A program made the position numbers and the translations under genes. The notes beneath the pieces are model-generated. The model was given only the letters and a program-made list of their open reading frames with translations, did not search any database and was not told the origin of the DNA. This document shows, piece by piece, positions 1 to 7,436 of a DNA stretch of 55,309 bases (positions are counted from its first letter, which is position 1; each line of letters opens with the position of its first letter). Source of the stretch: Actinokineospora sp. NBRC 105648 (GTDB lineage: Bacteria; Actinomycetota; Actinomycetes; Mycobacteriales; Pseudonocardiaceae); assembly GCF_030269645.1 (NCBI RefSeq), contig NZ_BSTR01000052.1, positions 1-55,309 of the forward strand, read 5' to 3'.

Positions 1-153
1 TCCGCCGAACAACGTTTGACCACACCATCCGAGCCGTCGCCGGACTCCTCTCCGACCACCAACACCGAGACCGCCGCCAACCCACAACGCGGTAACCCCG
101 CAGACCCAGCCGCAACACCTTCTGCCCCACCCAACCATGCACGAGGTCGTTAG
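1..153 (+). other. Unidentified 3' fragment at window edge
   Basis: Two plus-strand frames are open from the first base. One runs to a TAG at 151-153 and encodes a Pro/Thr/Ser/Ala-rich tail. The other runs to a TAA near position 96 and contains the stretch FDHTIRAVAGLL. Either could be the C-terminus of a gene that begins outside the window; the second has a more globular composition and might be transposase debris. No family could be recognised and neither is claimed as a real gene. Confidence 0.15.
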
Positions 154-388
154 GGCGAGCCCGGCAGCTCCCGGGTGGTCACCGGGTGCTGCCGGGATCC
201 GCGACGACGGGTACCGACAGCGTGTTGCTTGACCCGATCCGCCGGTCGAGCTGCCCGTGCACGCGGTCTCGCCGCGGCGGACCACCTCTGCATCTCGCGC
301 ACCGGCAATCGCCATCGCCCGACCGACAGGGCGTTTGGAGCGGGAGGGGGTGCGGCGTGACGTCGCCGTGCACACCGCCGCGATGGTG
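154..388. other. Intergenic region upstream of vanR
   Basis: About 280 bases separate the left-edge fragment from vanR. The short open frames here overlap one another on both strands and have no ribosome-binding site or recognisable product, so I read none as a gene. Regulatory elements are visible only in the last 45 bases before vanR and are listed separately. Confidence 0.4.
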
Positions 389-408
389 TTTTCAATAGGG
401 CGACGATA
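389..408 (+). promoter_or_regulatory. Candidate VanR operator upstream of vanR
   Basis: The 20-bp element TTTTCAATAGGGCGACGATA matches 17 of 20 positions of an element at 5114-5133 upstream of vanH. Each contains two CRATA half-sites with start points 11 bp apart, the one-helical-turn tandem spacing expected for OmpR-family regulators, to which VanR belongs. It ends 24 bp before the vanR ATG. The shared sequence and spacing are directly visible; assignment to VanR is inferred. The element faces opposite ways relative to vanR and vanH, which may reflect repression at one and activation at the other. Confidence 0.5.
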
Positions 409-420
409 TGTGTGGGCTTG

Positions 421-426
421 TAGCAT
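421..426 (+). promoter_or_regulatory. Possible -10 element of a leaderless vanR promoter
   Basis: TAGCAT fits a TAnnnT -10 hexamer and lies six bases before the vanR ATG, so transcription would begin at or next to the start codon. No purine-rich ribosome-binding site precedes that ATG. Together these suggest a leaderless vanR transcript, which is common in actinomycetes. No convincing -35 hexamer is seen; the space it would occupy overlaps the candidate VanR operator. Confidence 0.35.
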
Positions 427-432
427 CGGCGC

Positions 433-1116
433 ATGCGTGTGTTGGTTGTCGAGGACGAGCCCTATATGGCGGAGGCCATTCGCGATGGGCTGCGCCTGGA
501 AGCGATCGCCGCGGACATCGCTGGTGACGGGCACGCGGCTCTGGAACTGTTGAGTGTCAACACCTATGACATCGCCGTTCTCGATCGGGATATTCCTGGG
601 CCTTCCGGTGACGAGATCGCCAAGAGCATCGTCGCCTCCGGTTGCGGCATGCCGATCTTGATGCTCACCGCCGCCGATCGGATCGATGACAAGGCCTCTG
701 GGTTTGGGCTCGGGGCCGACGACTACCTCACCAAGCCCTTCGCACTCCGAGAACTCGTGCTCAGGCTCCGGGCACTCGACCGCAGGCGCGCCCACAATCG
801 GCCACCTGTGCGGGAGATCGCCGGTCTGCGGGTGGACCCGTTCCGTCGGGAGGTCTACCGGGACGGTCGCTACGTCGCGCTTACCCGGAAGCAGTTCGCA
901 GTGCTCGAGGTCCTCGTCGCGGCCGAGGGAGGTGTCGTCAGCGCGGAGGACCTCCTGGAGCGGGCGTGGGACGAGAATGCCGACCCGTTCACCAACGCCG
1001 TGCGGATCACCGTGTCGGCACTGCGCAAGCGGCTCGGAGAACCGTGGATCATCGCCACTGTGGCGGGTGCCGGGTATCGCATCGACGTCGGGCTCGGGGG
1101 AGGGGAGCGTGGATAG
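433..1116 (+). CDS. vanR: VanR-type OmpR-family response regulator
   Basis: The 227-residue protein has an N-terminal receiver domain (about 1-115) and a C-terminal winged-helix DNA-binding domain (about 130-222). Visible receiver residues are the acidic pair near 8-9, the phosphoacceptor Asp51 in VLDRD, Thr80 and Lys101 in LTKPF. It overlaps the sensor kinase gene by 8 bp and faces vanHAX, so it is the expected transcription factor of glycopeptide resistance, phosphorylated by VanS and activating vanHAX. The family is plain from sequence; the van role rests on context. The ATG has no Shine-Dalgarno sequence and may be leaderless. A regulator of an unrelated two-component pair is possible but unlikely here. 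Confidence 0.9.
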   Translation: MRVLVVEDEPYMAEAIRDGLRLEAIAADIAGDGHAALELLSVNTYDIAVLDRDIPGPSGDEIAKSIVASGCGMPILMLTAADRIDDKASGFGLGADDYLTKPFALRELVLRLRALDRRRAHNRPPVREIAGLRVDPFRREVYRDGRYVALTRKQFAVLEVLVAAEGGVVSAEDLLERAWDENADPFTNAVRITVSALRKRLGEPWIIATVAGAGYRIDVGLGGGERG

Positions 1117-2215
1117 GGCGCCCGGTTTGAGCGTCCGCCTGAAACTCACCCTCAGCTACGCCGGGTTCCTCATGCTCACGGGGGGCCTGCTGCTCGCCGC
1201 GGTGTGGGTGTTCTTGTTGCGCTATGTGCCCTGGCGGGTCTACAACCCGCCGGAGGGCGCGCCCGGGTCGCCGCGCGCGGCGTTCACCCCCGACCGCTCC
1301 GAACTGCTGGCCGCCTTCGCCCCGAAGGTGGCCGGGTTGCTGGTGTTCCTGCTGGTCTTCGGCCTGTTGGGCGGATGGGTCCTGGCTGGCAGCATGCTCG
1401 CGCCGCTGACCCGCATCAAGAACGCCACCCGCCTCGCCGCGAACGGTTCGCTTTCCCACCGGATCCAACTCGAAGGGCGCCAAGACGAGTTCCGCGAACT
1501 CGCCGACGCCTTTGACGCCATGCTCGCGCGGCTCGAGGCGCATGACGCCGAACAGCAGCGGTTCGCCGCCAACGCCTCCCATGAACTGCGCACCCCGCTG
1601 GCGATCACGCAGACGCTCCTCGACGTGGCCCGGCACGACCTGAGCCGTGACACCGGCGAACTCGTCGACCGCCTGCACTTCATCAACACCAGGGCGATCG
1701 ACCTCACCGAAGCACTTCTCCTGCTCAGCCGCGCCAATCAGCGGTCGTTCACCCGAGAGCCCCTCGACCTGTCACTGGCGGCGGAAGAAGCCACTGAGAC
1801 GCTTCTTCCCCTCGCGGAGAAACACGGCATCACCATCGAGACCGCGGGCGACCTGGCCCCCACCATCGGTTCGCGCGCGCTCCTCTACCAGATGACGTCG
1901 AACCTCGTGCACAACGCCATCGTCCACAACCTGCCGGAACAGGGCACCGTGTGGGTTACGACCGACGTCCACGCCGACACTGTGGTGCTCACTGTCGAGA
2001 ACACCGGTAAGAAGCTCTCCGCACAACTCGTTTCCACCTATGTCGAGCCGTTCCAACGCGGCACCGAACGCATCCGCGCCGACCACGCGGGTGTCGGCCT
2101 CGGGCTGGCGATCGTCAAGAGCATCACCGAGGCCCACGACGGGACCCTCACCCTCGCCCCCCGGGCCGGTGGCGGGCTCCGTGTCGAGGTGCGCCTACCG
2201 GCCACGGGGAGATGA
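1109..2215 (+). CDS. vanS: VanS-type sensor histidine kinase
   Basis: The start chosen is the GTG at 1109, preceded by a strong GGGGGAGGGG ribosome-binding stretch and overlapping vanR by 8 bp, giving 368 residues. Two membrane segments (about 12-38 and 74-96) flank a short extracytoplasmic loop of about 35 residues. Then come a HAMP linker (about 95-150), the dimerisation domain with His158 in ASHELRTP, and an HATPase domain whose N-box is visible in NLVHNAIVHN and whose G-box is GVGLGLAI. The kinase would autophosphorylate on His158 and phosphorylate VanR in response to glycopeptide or lipid II perturbation. The small sensor loop resembles the short-loop VanS of glycopeptide-responsive actinomycetes, but the ligand cannot be read from sequence. 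Confidence 0.88.
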   Translation: MDRAPGLSVRLKLTLSYAGFLMLTGGLLLAAVWVFLLRYVPWRVYNPPEGAPGSPRAAFTPDRSELLAAFAPKVAGLLVFLLVFGLLGGWVLAGSMLAPLTRIKNATRLAANGSLSHRIQLEGRQDEFRELADAFDAMLARLEAHDAEQQRFAANASHELRTPLAITQTLLDVARHDLSRDTGELVDRLHFINTRAIDLTEALLLLSRANQRSFTREPLDLSLAAEEATETLLPLAEKHGITIETAGDLAPTIGSRALLYQMTSNLVHNAIVHNLPEQGTVWVTTDVHADTVVLTVENTGKKLSAQLVSTYVEPFQRGTERIRADHAGVGLGLAIVKSITEAHDGTLTLAPRAGGGLRVEVRLPATGR

Positions 2216-2392
2216 CGACGTCGCCGGCGAGTTCAGGCGGTGGAAGCCAGTGGATCACCGTGGCCATCAAGCGCGAGCACCGCTCGACCGCCATCGCCTT
2301 CGGACTGCACTGGTCGCCGCCGCGCCCCGACTCGCGTCTACTGCCCGATACTCATCCAGTTCTTCATGGCTGGGATTGCCTGCTCGGCGCGA

Positions 2393-3001
2393 TCATGTGA
2401 TGGGGAAGTCGAAGTAGGTGTCTGGATGGGGTTCGTCCTCCAGGGTGTAGTGCCACCACTCGTGCAGGTATGGGCGGAAACCGCAGGCTGTCATGATGGT
2501 GCAGAGGTGTTGGCGGTTGGTCGCTTCGACTCGCGTGACCCCTGTCGCGCCGTGGTGGGAGACTGGGTCCATCAGGTCGTGGTCGCCGCCCATGGGGGCG
2601 AGTTCGCCGGTGGTCAAGTCGAACAGCGTTAGGTCGACTGTGCTGCCCCGGCTGTGTCCCGACTTGGCGGCCACATACCCGCGCTCGAACATCTCGACCC
2701 TGTCGATGTTCGGGTAGTGGCGCGGCTTTCTCCGACCATCCTCCGGCTGCTCCGACCAGCGCAGGAAGCAGTCCACGGCGCGCTGCGGGCGGTAGCCGTC
2801 CCAGAGGAGCAGGCCGAAGCCGACGGACGCTGCCTTCTCCTGTGCGGTCGCCAGGGCCGCGCATAGGGCCGTCGTGCCGACAATGCGATTCGCCAGGTAC
2901 CCGTCCACGGGTTTGCCGGTGAAGTTGTCCCAGGTGGCGTACTTGGCGTCCCAGCGCACTCCGGGCACGACCTCGTCCACGAAAGCGAAACCTTCCTTCA
3001 T
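2393..3001 (-). CDS. vanX: D-Ala-D-Ala dipeptidase VanX
   Basis: This 202-residue enzyme has the full VanX signature at canonical numbering: Arg71 in DGYRP, zinc ligands His116 and Asp123 in SGHSRGSTVD, catalytic Glu181 and third zinc ligand His184 in HEWWH. VanX hydrolyses free D-Ala-D-Ala in the cytoplasm so that precursors cannot end in D-Ala-D-Ala, leaving D-Ala-D-Lac from the adjacent ligase for MurF. It is the last gene of vanHAX, overlaps the ligase by 4 bp, and lies tail-to-tail with vanS 177 bp away. Length and every catalytic residue match functional VanX, so I expect it to be active. Confidence 0.95.
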   Translation of the reverse strand: MKEGFAFVDEVVPGVRWDAKYATWDNFTGKPVDGYLANRIVGTTALCAALATAQEKAASVGFGLLLWDGYRPQRAVDCFLRWSEQPEDGRRKPRHYPNIDRVEMFERGYVAAKSGHSRGSTVDLTLFDLTTGELAPMGGDHDLMDPVSHHGATGVTRVEATNRQHLCTIMTACGFRPYLHEWWHYTLEDEPHPDTYFDFPIT

Positions 3002-4038
3002 CGGGCCTTCCCCGTCAACGCCAGGGACAGCACCCGGTCGATCACCTCGGTGAGCGGCAGCCCGGCGGCTGCCATCATCCTCGGGTAGCGGCTGTACGAG
3101 GTCAGACCGGGGAGCGTGTTGACCTCGTTGAGGACCACGCTCCCGTCCTCCGTCAGGAACATGTCCACTCGCGACAGACCTCGGCAGCCCAGGGCGCGGT
3201 ATATCGCCTTGGCCGTCTCCTGGACGAGTGAACGCGTCGCCGCTGGGATGTCGGCGGGGACGGTGATCGTCGAGTTCTCGGAGCCGCTTTCCGGGTTGCT
3301 CTCCTGGTGGATTCGGAAAATCCCATGCGTCAGCGAGATCTGATCCACCTCGCCCGCGACCAGTTCCCCGTCGTTCCCCAAGATCGCGCAGCCGACCTCG
3401 CTGCCGACGACAGCCTCTTCGATCAGCACCTTGGTGTCGTACTGCCTCGCGGTCTCCACCGCGCTCGGCAGTTCCTCCTTACGGGATACCTTGCTGACGC
3501 CGAAGGACGACCCCGAACGGGCAGGTTTCACGTAGACGGGATAGGTGAGCAGGTCGGGATCGGGGTTCTCGTTCGCTGTGAGAGTCCAGAAGTTCGGCGT
3601 CGCGATCCCCGCGCTGCCCGCGACGACGTAGGCGAGGGACTTGTCCATGCACAGCGCGGAACTCTGGACATCGCAACCGACGTAGGGGATGCCGGAGAGT
3701 TCCAACAAGCCCTGGAAGGCACCGTCCTCGCCCAGTTTGCCGTGCAGGACGGGGAACACGACGTCCAGCCTGATCGCCTCGTACCGCCCCTGCTCCAGGA
3801 TGAGCAACCCGTGGACGCCGCTGTCCGGTGACAGCACGGCCGGACGGCAGGCGCCGCTTTCCCACGCCGCGTCCGGGCCGTCGCAGAGCTGCCAAGCCCC
3901 GCGCTTCGTGATCCCGATCCAGAACGGTTCGTACTTCTCGACATCGAGGTTCTTGGCGACCTCTTGCGCGGACTTGACGGAAACGGGATGTTCTTCGGAC
4001 GAACCCCCGAAGATGATCCCGACCTTCAACCTAGCCAT
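2998..4038 (-). CDS. vanA: D-alanine-D-lactate ligase, VanA type
   Basis: This 346-residue ATP-grasp ligase starts with KVGIIFGGSSEEH and carries the central LHGKLGEDGAFQG motif and the metal-binding end VVLNEVNTLPG. The omega loop reads GIFRIHQE with the histidine at residue 244, exactly the position of VanA His244, which favours D-lactate over D-alanine as second substrate. It would join D-Ala and D-Lac for incorporation into UDP-MurNAc pentadepsipeptide, which vancomycin binds poorly. The gene lies between vanH, which supplies D-lactate, and vanX, overlapping both. A housekeeping D-Ala-D-Ala ligase would lack the loop histidine and the flanking genes. The symbol follows the general vanHAX scheme rather than a specific resistance type. 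Confidence 0.93.
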   Translation of the reverse strand: MARLKVGIIFGGSSEEHPVSVKSAQEVAKNLDVEKYEPFWIGITKRGAWQLCDGPDAAWESGACRPAVLSPDSGVHGLLILEQGRYEAIRLDVVFPVLHGKLGEDGAFQGLLELSGIPYVGCDVQSSALCMDKSLAYVVAGSAGIATPNFWTLTANENPDPDLLTYPVYVKPARSGSSFGVSKVSRKEELPSAVETARQYDTKVLIEEAVVGSEVGCAILGNDGELVAGEVDQISLTHGIFRIHQESNPESGSENSTITVPADIPAATRSLVQETAKAIYRALGCRGLSRVDMFLTEDGSVVLNEVNTLPGLTSYSRYPRMMAAAGLPLTEVIDRVLSLALTGKAR

Positions 4039-5071
4039 GTTGCTTCCTGCCTTCGAATCTCACGCAGTTGCGGAGACTGTTCTCGATGGTGTCGCGCAGT
4101 GCGCGGTCTGTGTAATACGCGGTGTGCGGACTGATGAGCACGTTCGGCAGTCCTTGTAGCCGCGACAGGTGCGTGCTTTCGACGGGCTGGTCCCGGCGGT
4201 CGGCGTAGAAAACGCCTTCCTCGCCTTCGACGACGTCCAACGCCGCGCCGCCCAAGTGGCCGCTCTCCAGGGCGGGGATGAGGGCCTCGGTGTCGACGAG
4301 GGAACCGCGTCCGGTGTTGACGATGAATGCCCCGGGTTTCATCCGCGCGATCCGTCGACGATCCAGGAGGTGGTGCGTGTCCGCGTCGAGTGGGGTGTGC
4401 AGCGTGACGATGTCGCTGAGCGCGAGCAACTCGTCGAGGTCGACGTGGTCGGCGGTGGTTTTCGGGTGCCTGTCGTGGGCCAGGACGCGGCAGCCGAAGC
4501 CGTGCAGCCTGTCCACGACGGCCGCGCCGATGCGCCCGGTGCCGATCACCCCGACGGTCAGATCGCGCAGTTCTTTCCCGCGTACGGCATTCAACCGGTA
4601 GTCGTGGACGGCTACTCGCTGGATGGTGGACTTCGCGTCTCGCACCGCCATCAGCATCAGCATCACGGTGTAGTCGGCCACGCTGTCCGGCGAGTAGGTG
4701 ACGTTCTCGACGGAGATGCCGACGCTCTCCGCGTATTCCACATCGATGTGGTTGTACCCGGTGCTCCTTGTGGAGATATACGCTACGCCTACGCGGCTGA
4801 GTGCAAGGAGCGTGGCACTTGTGATTCGAGTCTTGTGCCCCACGCTGACGCACCGATTACCCGAGGCCAGTCCCGCGCTGGTTTCGGATACAGCGCCCGC
4901 TGTGGTGGTTGGCGCGACGCCGAAGCGAGGCGCCATCTCTTGGAACAAGGCAGCCTCATCCGGTCCGCACCCGTAGACCGTGATTCCCAGTTCTGGGCCG
5001 GCCGAGGAGGGAGTGGATGTCGGCAACCTGGCGCGGTGAGCCGCTGCTCGTACCGGATCGCGGTAGATCAT
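4031..5071 (-). CDS. vanH: D-lactate dehydrogenase VanH
   Basis: This D-2-hydroxyacid dehydrogenase reduces pyruvate to D-lactate for the adjacent ligase. Counting from the ATG at 5071 (346 residues), the Rossmann glycine motif GTGRIG is at 177-182, the substrate-binding Arg255 is in NTGRG, acidic residues follow in DVVEGEEG, and the catalytic His316 is in SPHTAYY. The frame is open back to 5149, but homology appears to begin only near residue 28, and the upstream extension would run through the promoter element at 5114-5133. An in-frame TTG lies about 15 codons inside. The gene overlaps the ligase by 8 bp and heads the vanHAX operon. Confidence 0.9.
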   Translation of the reverse strand: MIYRDPVRAAAHRARLPTSTPSSAGPELGITVYGCGPDEAALFQEMAPRFGVAPTTTAGAVSETSAGLASGNRCVSVGHKTRITSATLLALSRVGVAYISTRSTGYNHIDVEYAESVGISVENVTYSPDSVADYTVMLMLMAVRDAKSTIQRVAVHDYRLNAVRGKELRDLTVGVIGTGRIGAAVVDRLHGFGCRVLAHDRHPKTTADHVDLDELLALSDIVTLHTPLDADTHHLLDRRRIARMKPGAFIVNTGRGSLVDTEALIPALESGHLGGAALDVVEGEEGVFYADRRDQPVESTHLSRLQGLPNVLISPHTAYYTDRALRDTIENSLRNCVRFEGRKQHG

Positions 5072-5113
5072 GCCCTGAGTCAAGCGGGCTGGGTGTTGCT
5101 GTCCCGTATGTGG

Positions 5114-5133
5114 TTTTCGATATGCCGACGATA
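5114..5133 (-). promoter_or_regulatory. Candidate VanR operator upstream of vanH
   Basis: Read in the vanH direction the element is TATCGTCGGCATATCGAAAA, with TATCG repeated at an 11-bp period, and it ends 43 bp before the chosen vanH ATG. It is the closest match in the locus to the element upstream of vanR (17 of 20 positions). Position and tandem spacing fit an activator site for an OmpR-family regulator just upstream of a core promoter. The function is inferred. Confidence 0.55.
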
Positions 5134-5198
5134 CGGGGGCGCCCAGCAAGGTGCACCGGTTTCCGCGTTGCCGCGGATTCTTTGTCGTGACAGGCGCG

Positions 5199-5648
5199 TC
5201 AGTACGCGCCGTCGCGGCGGTAGGTGTAGAGGATGAGGCCCTGGTTGAACTCGCCCACCTTGTCGTACAGGGCGCGGGCGGGGGCGTCTTCCAGGGTGTT
5301 CCAGTAGAGGCGAGGGAAGCCGTGGTCCTCGGCGTCCCTCGCCGCCCACTTGATCATCGTTGTGGCGATGCCCTGCCGCCGTGCGGAAGGCGTGACGAAC
5401 AGGTCCGCCAGGTAGCTCCTGCCGCCGGGGCGCCAGACGCTGGGGTGGAAGACGTAGTGCGCGATGCCGACCATCGCGCCGTCCAGCCGCGCCGCGATCC
5501 CGTGGGTCCGCTCGTCCTCGTGCAGGCGCCGCCAGGTCTGCTCGTAGTCGTCGTCGCTGATGTCGTTCCCGAAGTGCCCGTGGTGGTCACGGGCCAGCAC
5601 CTCCCAGTCCGCGCGGTCGGACCGGGTCAGGAAGTTGATCTCCACCAT
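5199..5648 (-). CDS. GNAT-family N-acetyltransferase
   Basis: The ATG at 5648 follows a GGCAGGAT ribosome-binding stretch and gives 149 residues; an in-frame GTG at 5666 would add six. The acetyl-CoA pyrophosphate loop is visible as RRQGIA (about 90-95) after the beta-4 strand YLADLFVTPSA, and the C-terminal WNTLEDAPARALYDKVGF-like segment fits the GNAT fold. Such enzymes transfer acetyl from acetyl-CoA to an amine; the substrate cannot be told. It lies just upstream of vanH on the same strand, but the 127-bp gap holding the operator suggests separate transcription. A link to resistance is not supported. Confidence 0.85.
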   Translation of the reverse strand: MVEINFLTRSDRADWEVLARDHHGHFGNDISDDDYEQTWRRLHEDERTHGIAARLDGAMVGIAHYVFHPSVWRPGGRSYLADLFVTPSARRQGIATTMIKWAARDAEDHGFPRLYWNTLEDAPARALYDKVGEFNQGLILYTYRRDGAY

Positions 5649-5688
5649 GCCGTCATCCTGCCGCACGGCAGGCGCGAGATCGAGTTGC

Positions 5689-6435
5689 TCACCAGGTGCT
5701 GGACTCCACCGAGATCACCGGGACCAGGCCGTTGCCGAGGGTCTCGAGGAAGGTCACGACCTCCGCGGCGACCGAGCGGTGCTGCCGGTCGTTGAGCACG
5801 TCGTGGTGGCCGCCGCGAACGACGGACAGACGGGCTCTTGGCAACGCCTTCACCGTGCGGGCCAGGGCCGCGCGGTCGGCGAGCGGGTCGGCGTCGCCGA
5901 TGAGGAAGAGCCGGGGGAGGTCCGTCGAGCCCTCGTAGGCGGGCGCCACCAACTCGTCCGGCAGGGCATCGCGGAGGGTGCCTCGTTCAACGTCCGCGTC
6001 GCCTGCCAGCACGCCGCGGTGGACCGGGCAGGACGTCCGGACGTCCAGCTCCTCGTCCCAGGTCCCGGTCACGCCTGCCGCGTACCCGGGGAGCCCGGCG
6101 AGCACGACGGCGTCCGGCCACCACCCGGCGGTCGGGTCCTGCTGGTCCAGCAGCGCGGCGATCGCGGCCGCACCCGAGTCCGCGCCGACCAGCACCAGCG
6201 GCCGGGGGAGCGCGACCGACTCGGCCAGCCCCGCGGCGAACCAGGCCAGCGACCCCGGGATGTCGGCCGGGTCGATCCGGGGCGGGTCGACGACGCGGAC
6301 CCGGTACGCCTCGGCGGCCAGGCGCGTGCCGAACCGGGTGTAGGTGGCGCGGGTCTCGCCGCGGCCCGGTACGACGAGCACCGTGCCGCGGGTGCGCAGT
6401 CCCTCGGGTTCGGGGAAGTCGGTGTGGCGACTCAC
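5689..6435 (-). CDS. Alpha/beta hydrolase, last gene of operon I
   Basis: The GTG at 6435 overlaps the upstream monooxygenase stop by 4 bp (GTGA) and gives 248 residues. The fold shows the glycine-rich oxyanion segment VVPGRGET (about 21-28), a nucleophile elbow ADSGA with Ser87, and the catalytic histidine region GGHHDVL near the C-terminus. It probably hydrolyses an ester, thioester or C-C bond in a product of the preceding oxygenases. The open frame extends far upstream as an antisense-like artefact; the overlapping GTG is the supported start. The substrate is unknown. Confidence 0.8.
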   Translation of the reverse strand: MSRHTDFPEPEGLRTRGTVLVVPGRGETRATYTRFGTRLAAEAYRVRVVDPPRIDPADIPGSLAWFAAGLAESVALPRPLVLVGADSGAAAIAALLDQQDPTAGWWPDAVVLAGLPGYAAGVTGTWDEELDVRTSCPVHRGVLAGDADVERGTLRDALPDELVAPAYEGSTDLPRLFLIGDADPLADRAALARTVKALPRARLSVVRGGHHDVLNDRQHRSVAAEVVTFLETLGNGLVPVISVESSTW

Positions 6436-7433
6436 CTCGGCACTCCTTCCAGTGCGGGCTTCCAGCCCAGGGCGGGGGCGACCTCGGTCGCGATGAGTTC
6501 GAGCGCCCGGATCGCGGCGTCCTGATCCGGTACGGCCGGGTTGAACTGGGTGATCAGGTCGGTGGCCACCGGCAGCACCCGCTCCCGGCGCAGCTCCGCC
6601 ACGATCTCGTCGGGGTGCCCGTAGAACGAGTGGAACCGCCGCAACGCCTCGTCGACGTCCAGGCCCGCGGGGAAGCCGCCGCGCTCGCCGAAGCGCTGCG
6701 CGGCGCGGTGCACGTCGTCGCCGATCTGGGCCAACGCGGTGCGCCGGTCCTTCGCCGGGAAGATGAACCGGGACAGGCCGATCCGCGGCGTCCGCGGCCC
6801 GGTCCAGGCCGCCAGGTACGCATCCGCCCACGGCCGTTGCACCTCGTCGGTGGGCTCGTCGTAGCCGTAGGCGGCGCGGTTGAGCAGCAGGTTGGAGCCA
6901 GCCGCCGCCGCGTACTCGGCGCCGGGCCCGCTGAAGACGCCCTGCCAGATCCGGTCGGTGAAGTCCGCCGCGGGTGGCTGGATGGTGAAACCCGAGGCGC
7001 CGACCTCCTGGTTCGACAGCGCCGCGCGCAGCACCGCGAGCCCCTCGGTCGTCAGCTCGCGCTTTCGCTCGATGTCCCGGCCGAACGCGGCGTACTCCGC
7101 CTCGCTGCCGCCGCTGCCGACGCCGACCTCGACCCGCCCACCGCTGAGCGTGTCGACGACCGAGATGTCCTCGGCCAACCGCACCGGGTCCTCCAACGGC
7201 AGCACGGTGATCGCCGTGCCGAGCCGGATCCGGGTGGTGCGGGCGGCGGCGTGCGCCAGGAACGGCCACGGCGAGGGCAGCCCGCCACCGCCGAGTGGGA
7301 CGTGGTGCTGGGCCACCCAGCCGATGTCGAAGCCCAGCTCGTCGGCCACGACGAACAGCTCCTGCGCGTTGCGGTAGGTCTGCACCGGGTCGTCGCCACG
7401 CCCCTGGACATGGGTGAGGAAACCGAGTCGCAT
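6432..7433 (-). CDS. Luciferase-like (LLM class) flavin-dependent oxidoreductase
   Basis: This 333-residue protein belongs to the bacterial luciferase superfamily that uses reduced FMN from a separate reductase. Typical segments are GFDIGWVAQHH near the start, TRIRLGTAITVLPLEDPVR and the LSGGRVEVGVGSG loop. It is shorter than the two DszA-like proteins of the operon and of a different subfamily, closer to the general LLM group. It follows the FAD monooxygenase by three bases and overlaps the hydrolase, so all three are translated together. The substrate is presumably an intermediate of the same pathway. No flavin reductase gene is present in the window. Confidence 0.85.
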   Translation of the reverse strand: MRLGFLTHVQGRGDDPVQTYRNAQELFVVADELGFDIGWVAQHHVPLGGGGLPSPWPFLAHAAARTTRIRLGTAITVLPLEDPVRLAEDISVVDTLSGGRVEVGVGSGGSEAEYAAFGRDIERKRELTTEGLAVLRAALSNQEVGASGFTIQPPAADFTDRIWQGVFSGPGAEYAAAAGSNLLLNRAAYGYDEPTDEVQRPWADAYLAAWTGPRTPRIGLSRFIFPAKDRRTALAQIGDDVHRAAQRFGERGGFPAGLDVDEALRRFHSFYGHPDEIVAELRRERVLPVATDLITQFNPAVPDQDAAIRALELIATEVAPALGWKPALEGVPR

Positions 7434-7436
7434 CGC

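Noticed and set aside
433..5071. Part of a glycopeptide biosynthetic cluster
   Set aside because: No synthetase, P450 crosslinking, halogenase or glycosyltransferase gene flanks the van genes; the glycosyltransferases 30 kb away are of other types and separate units.
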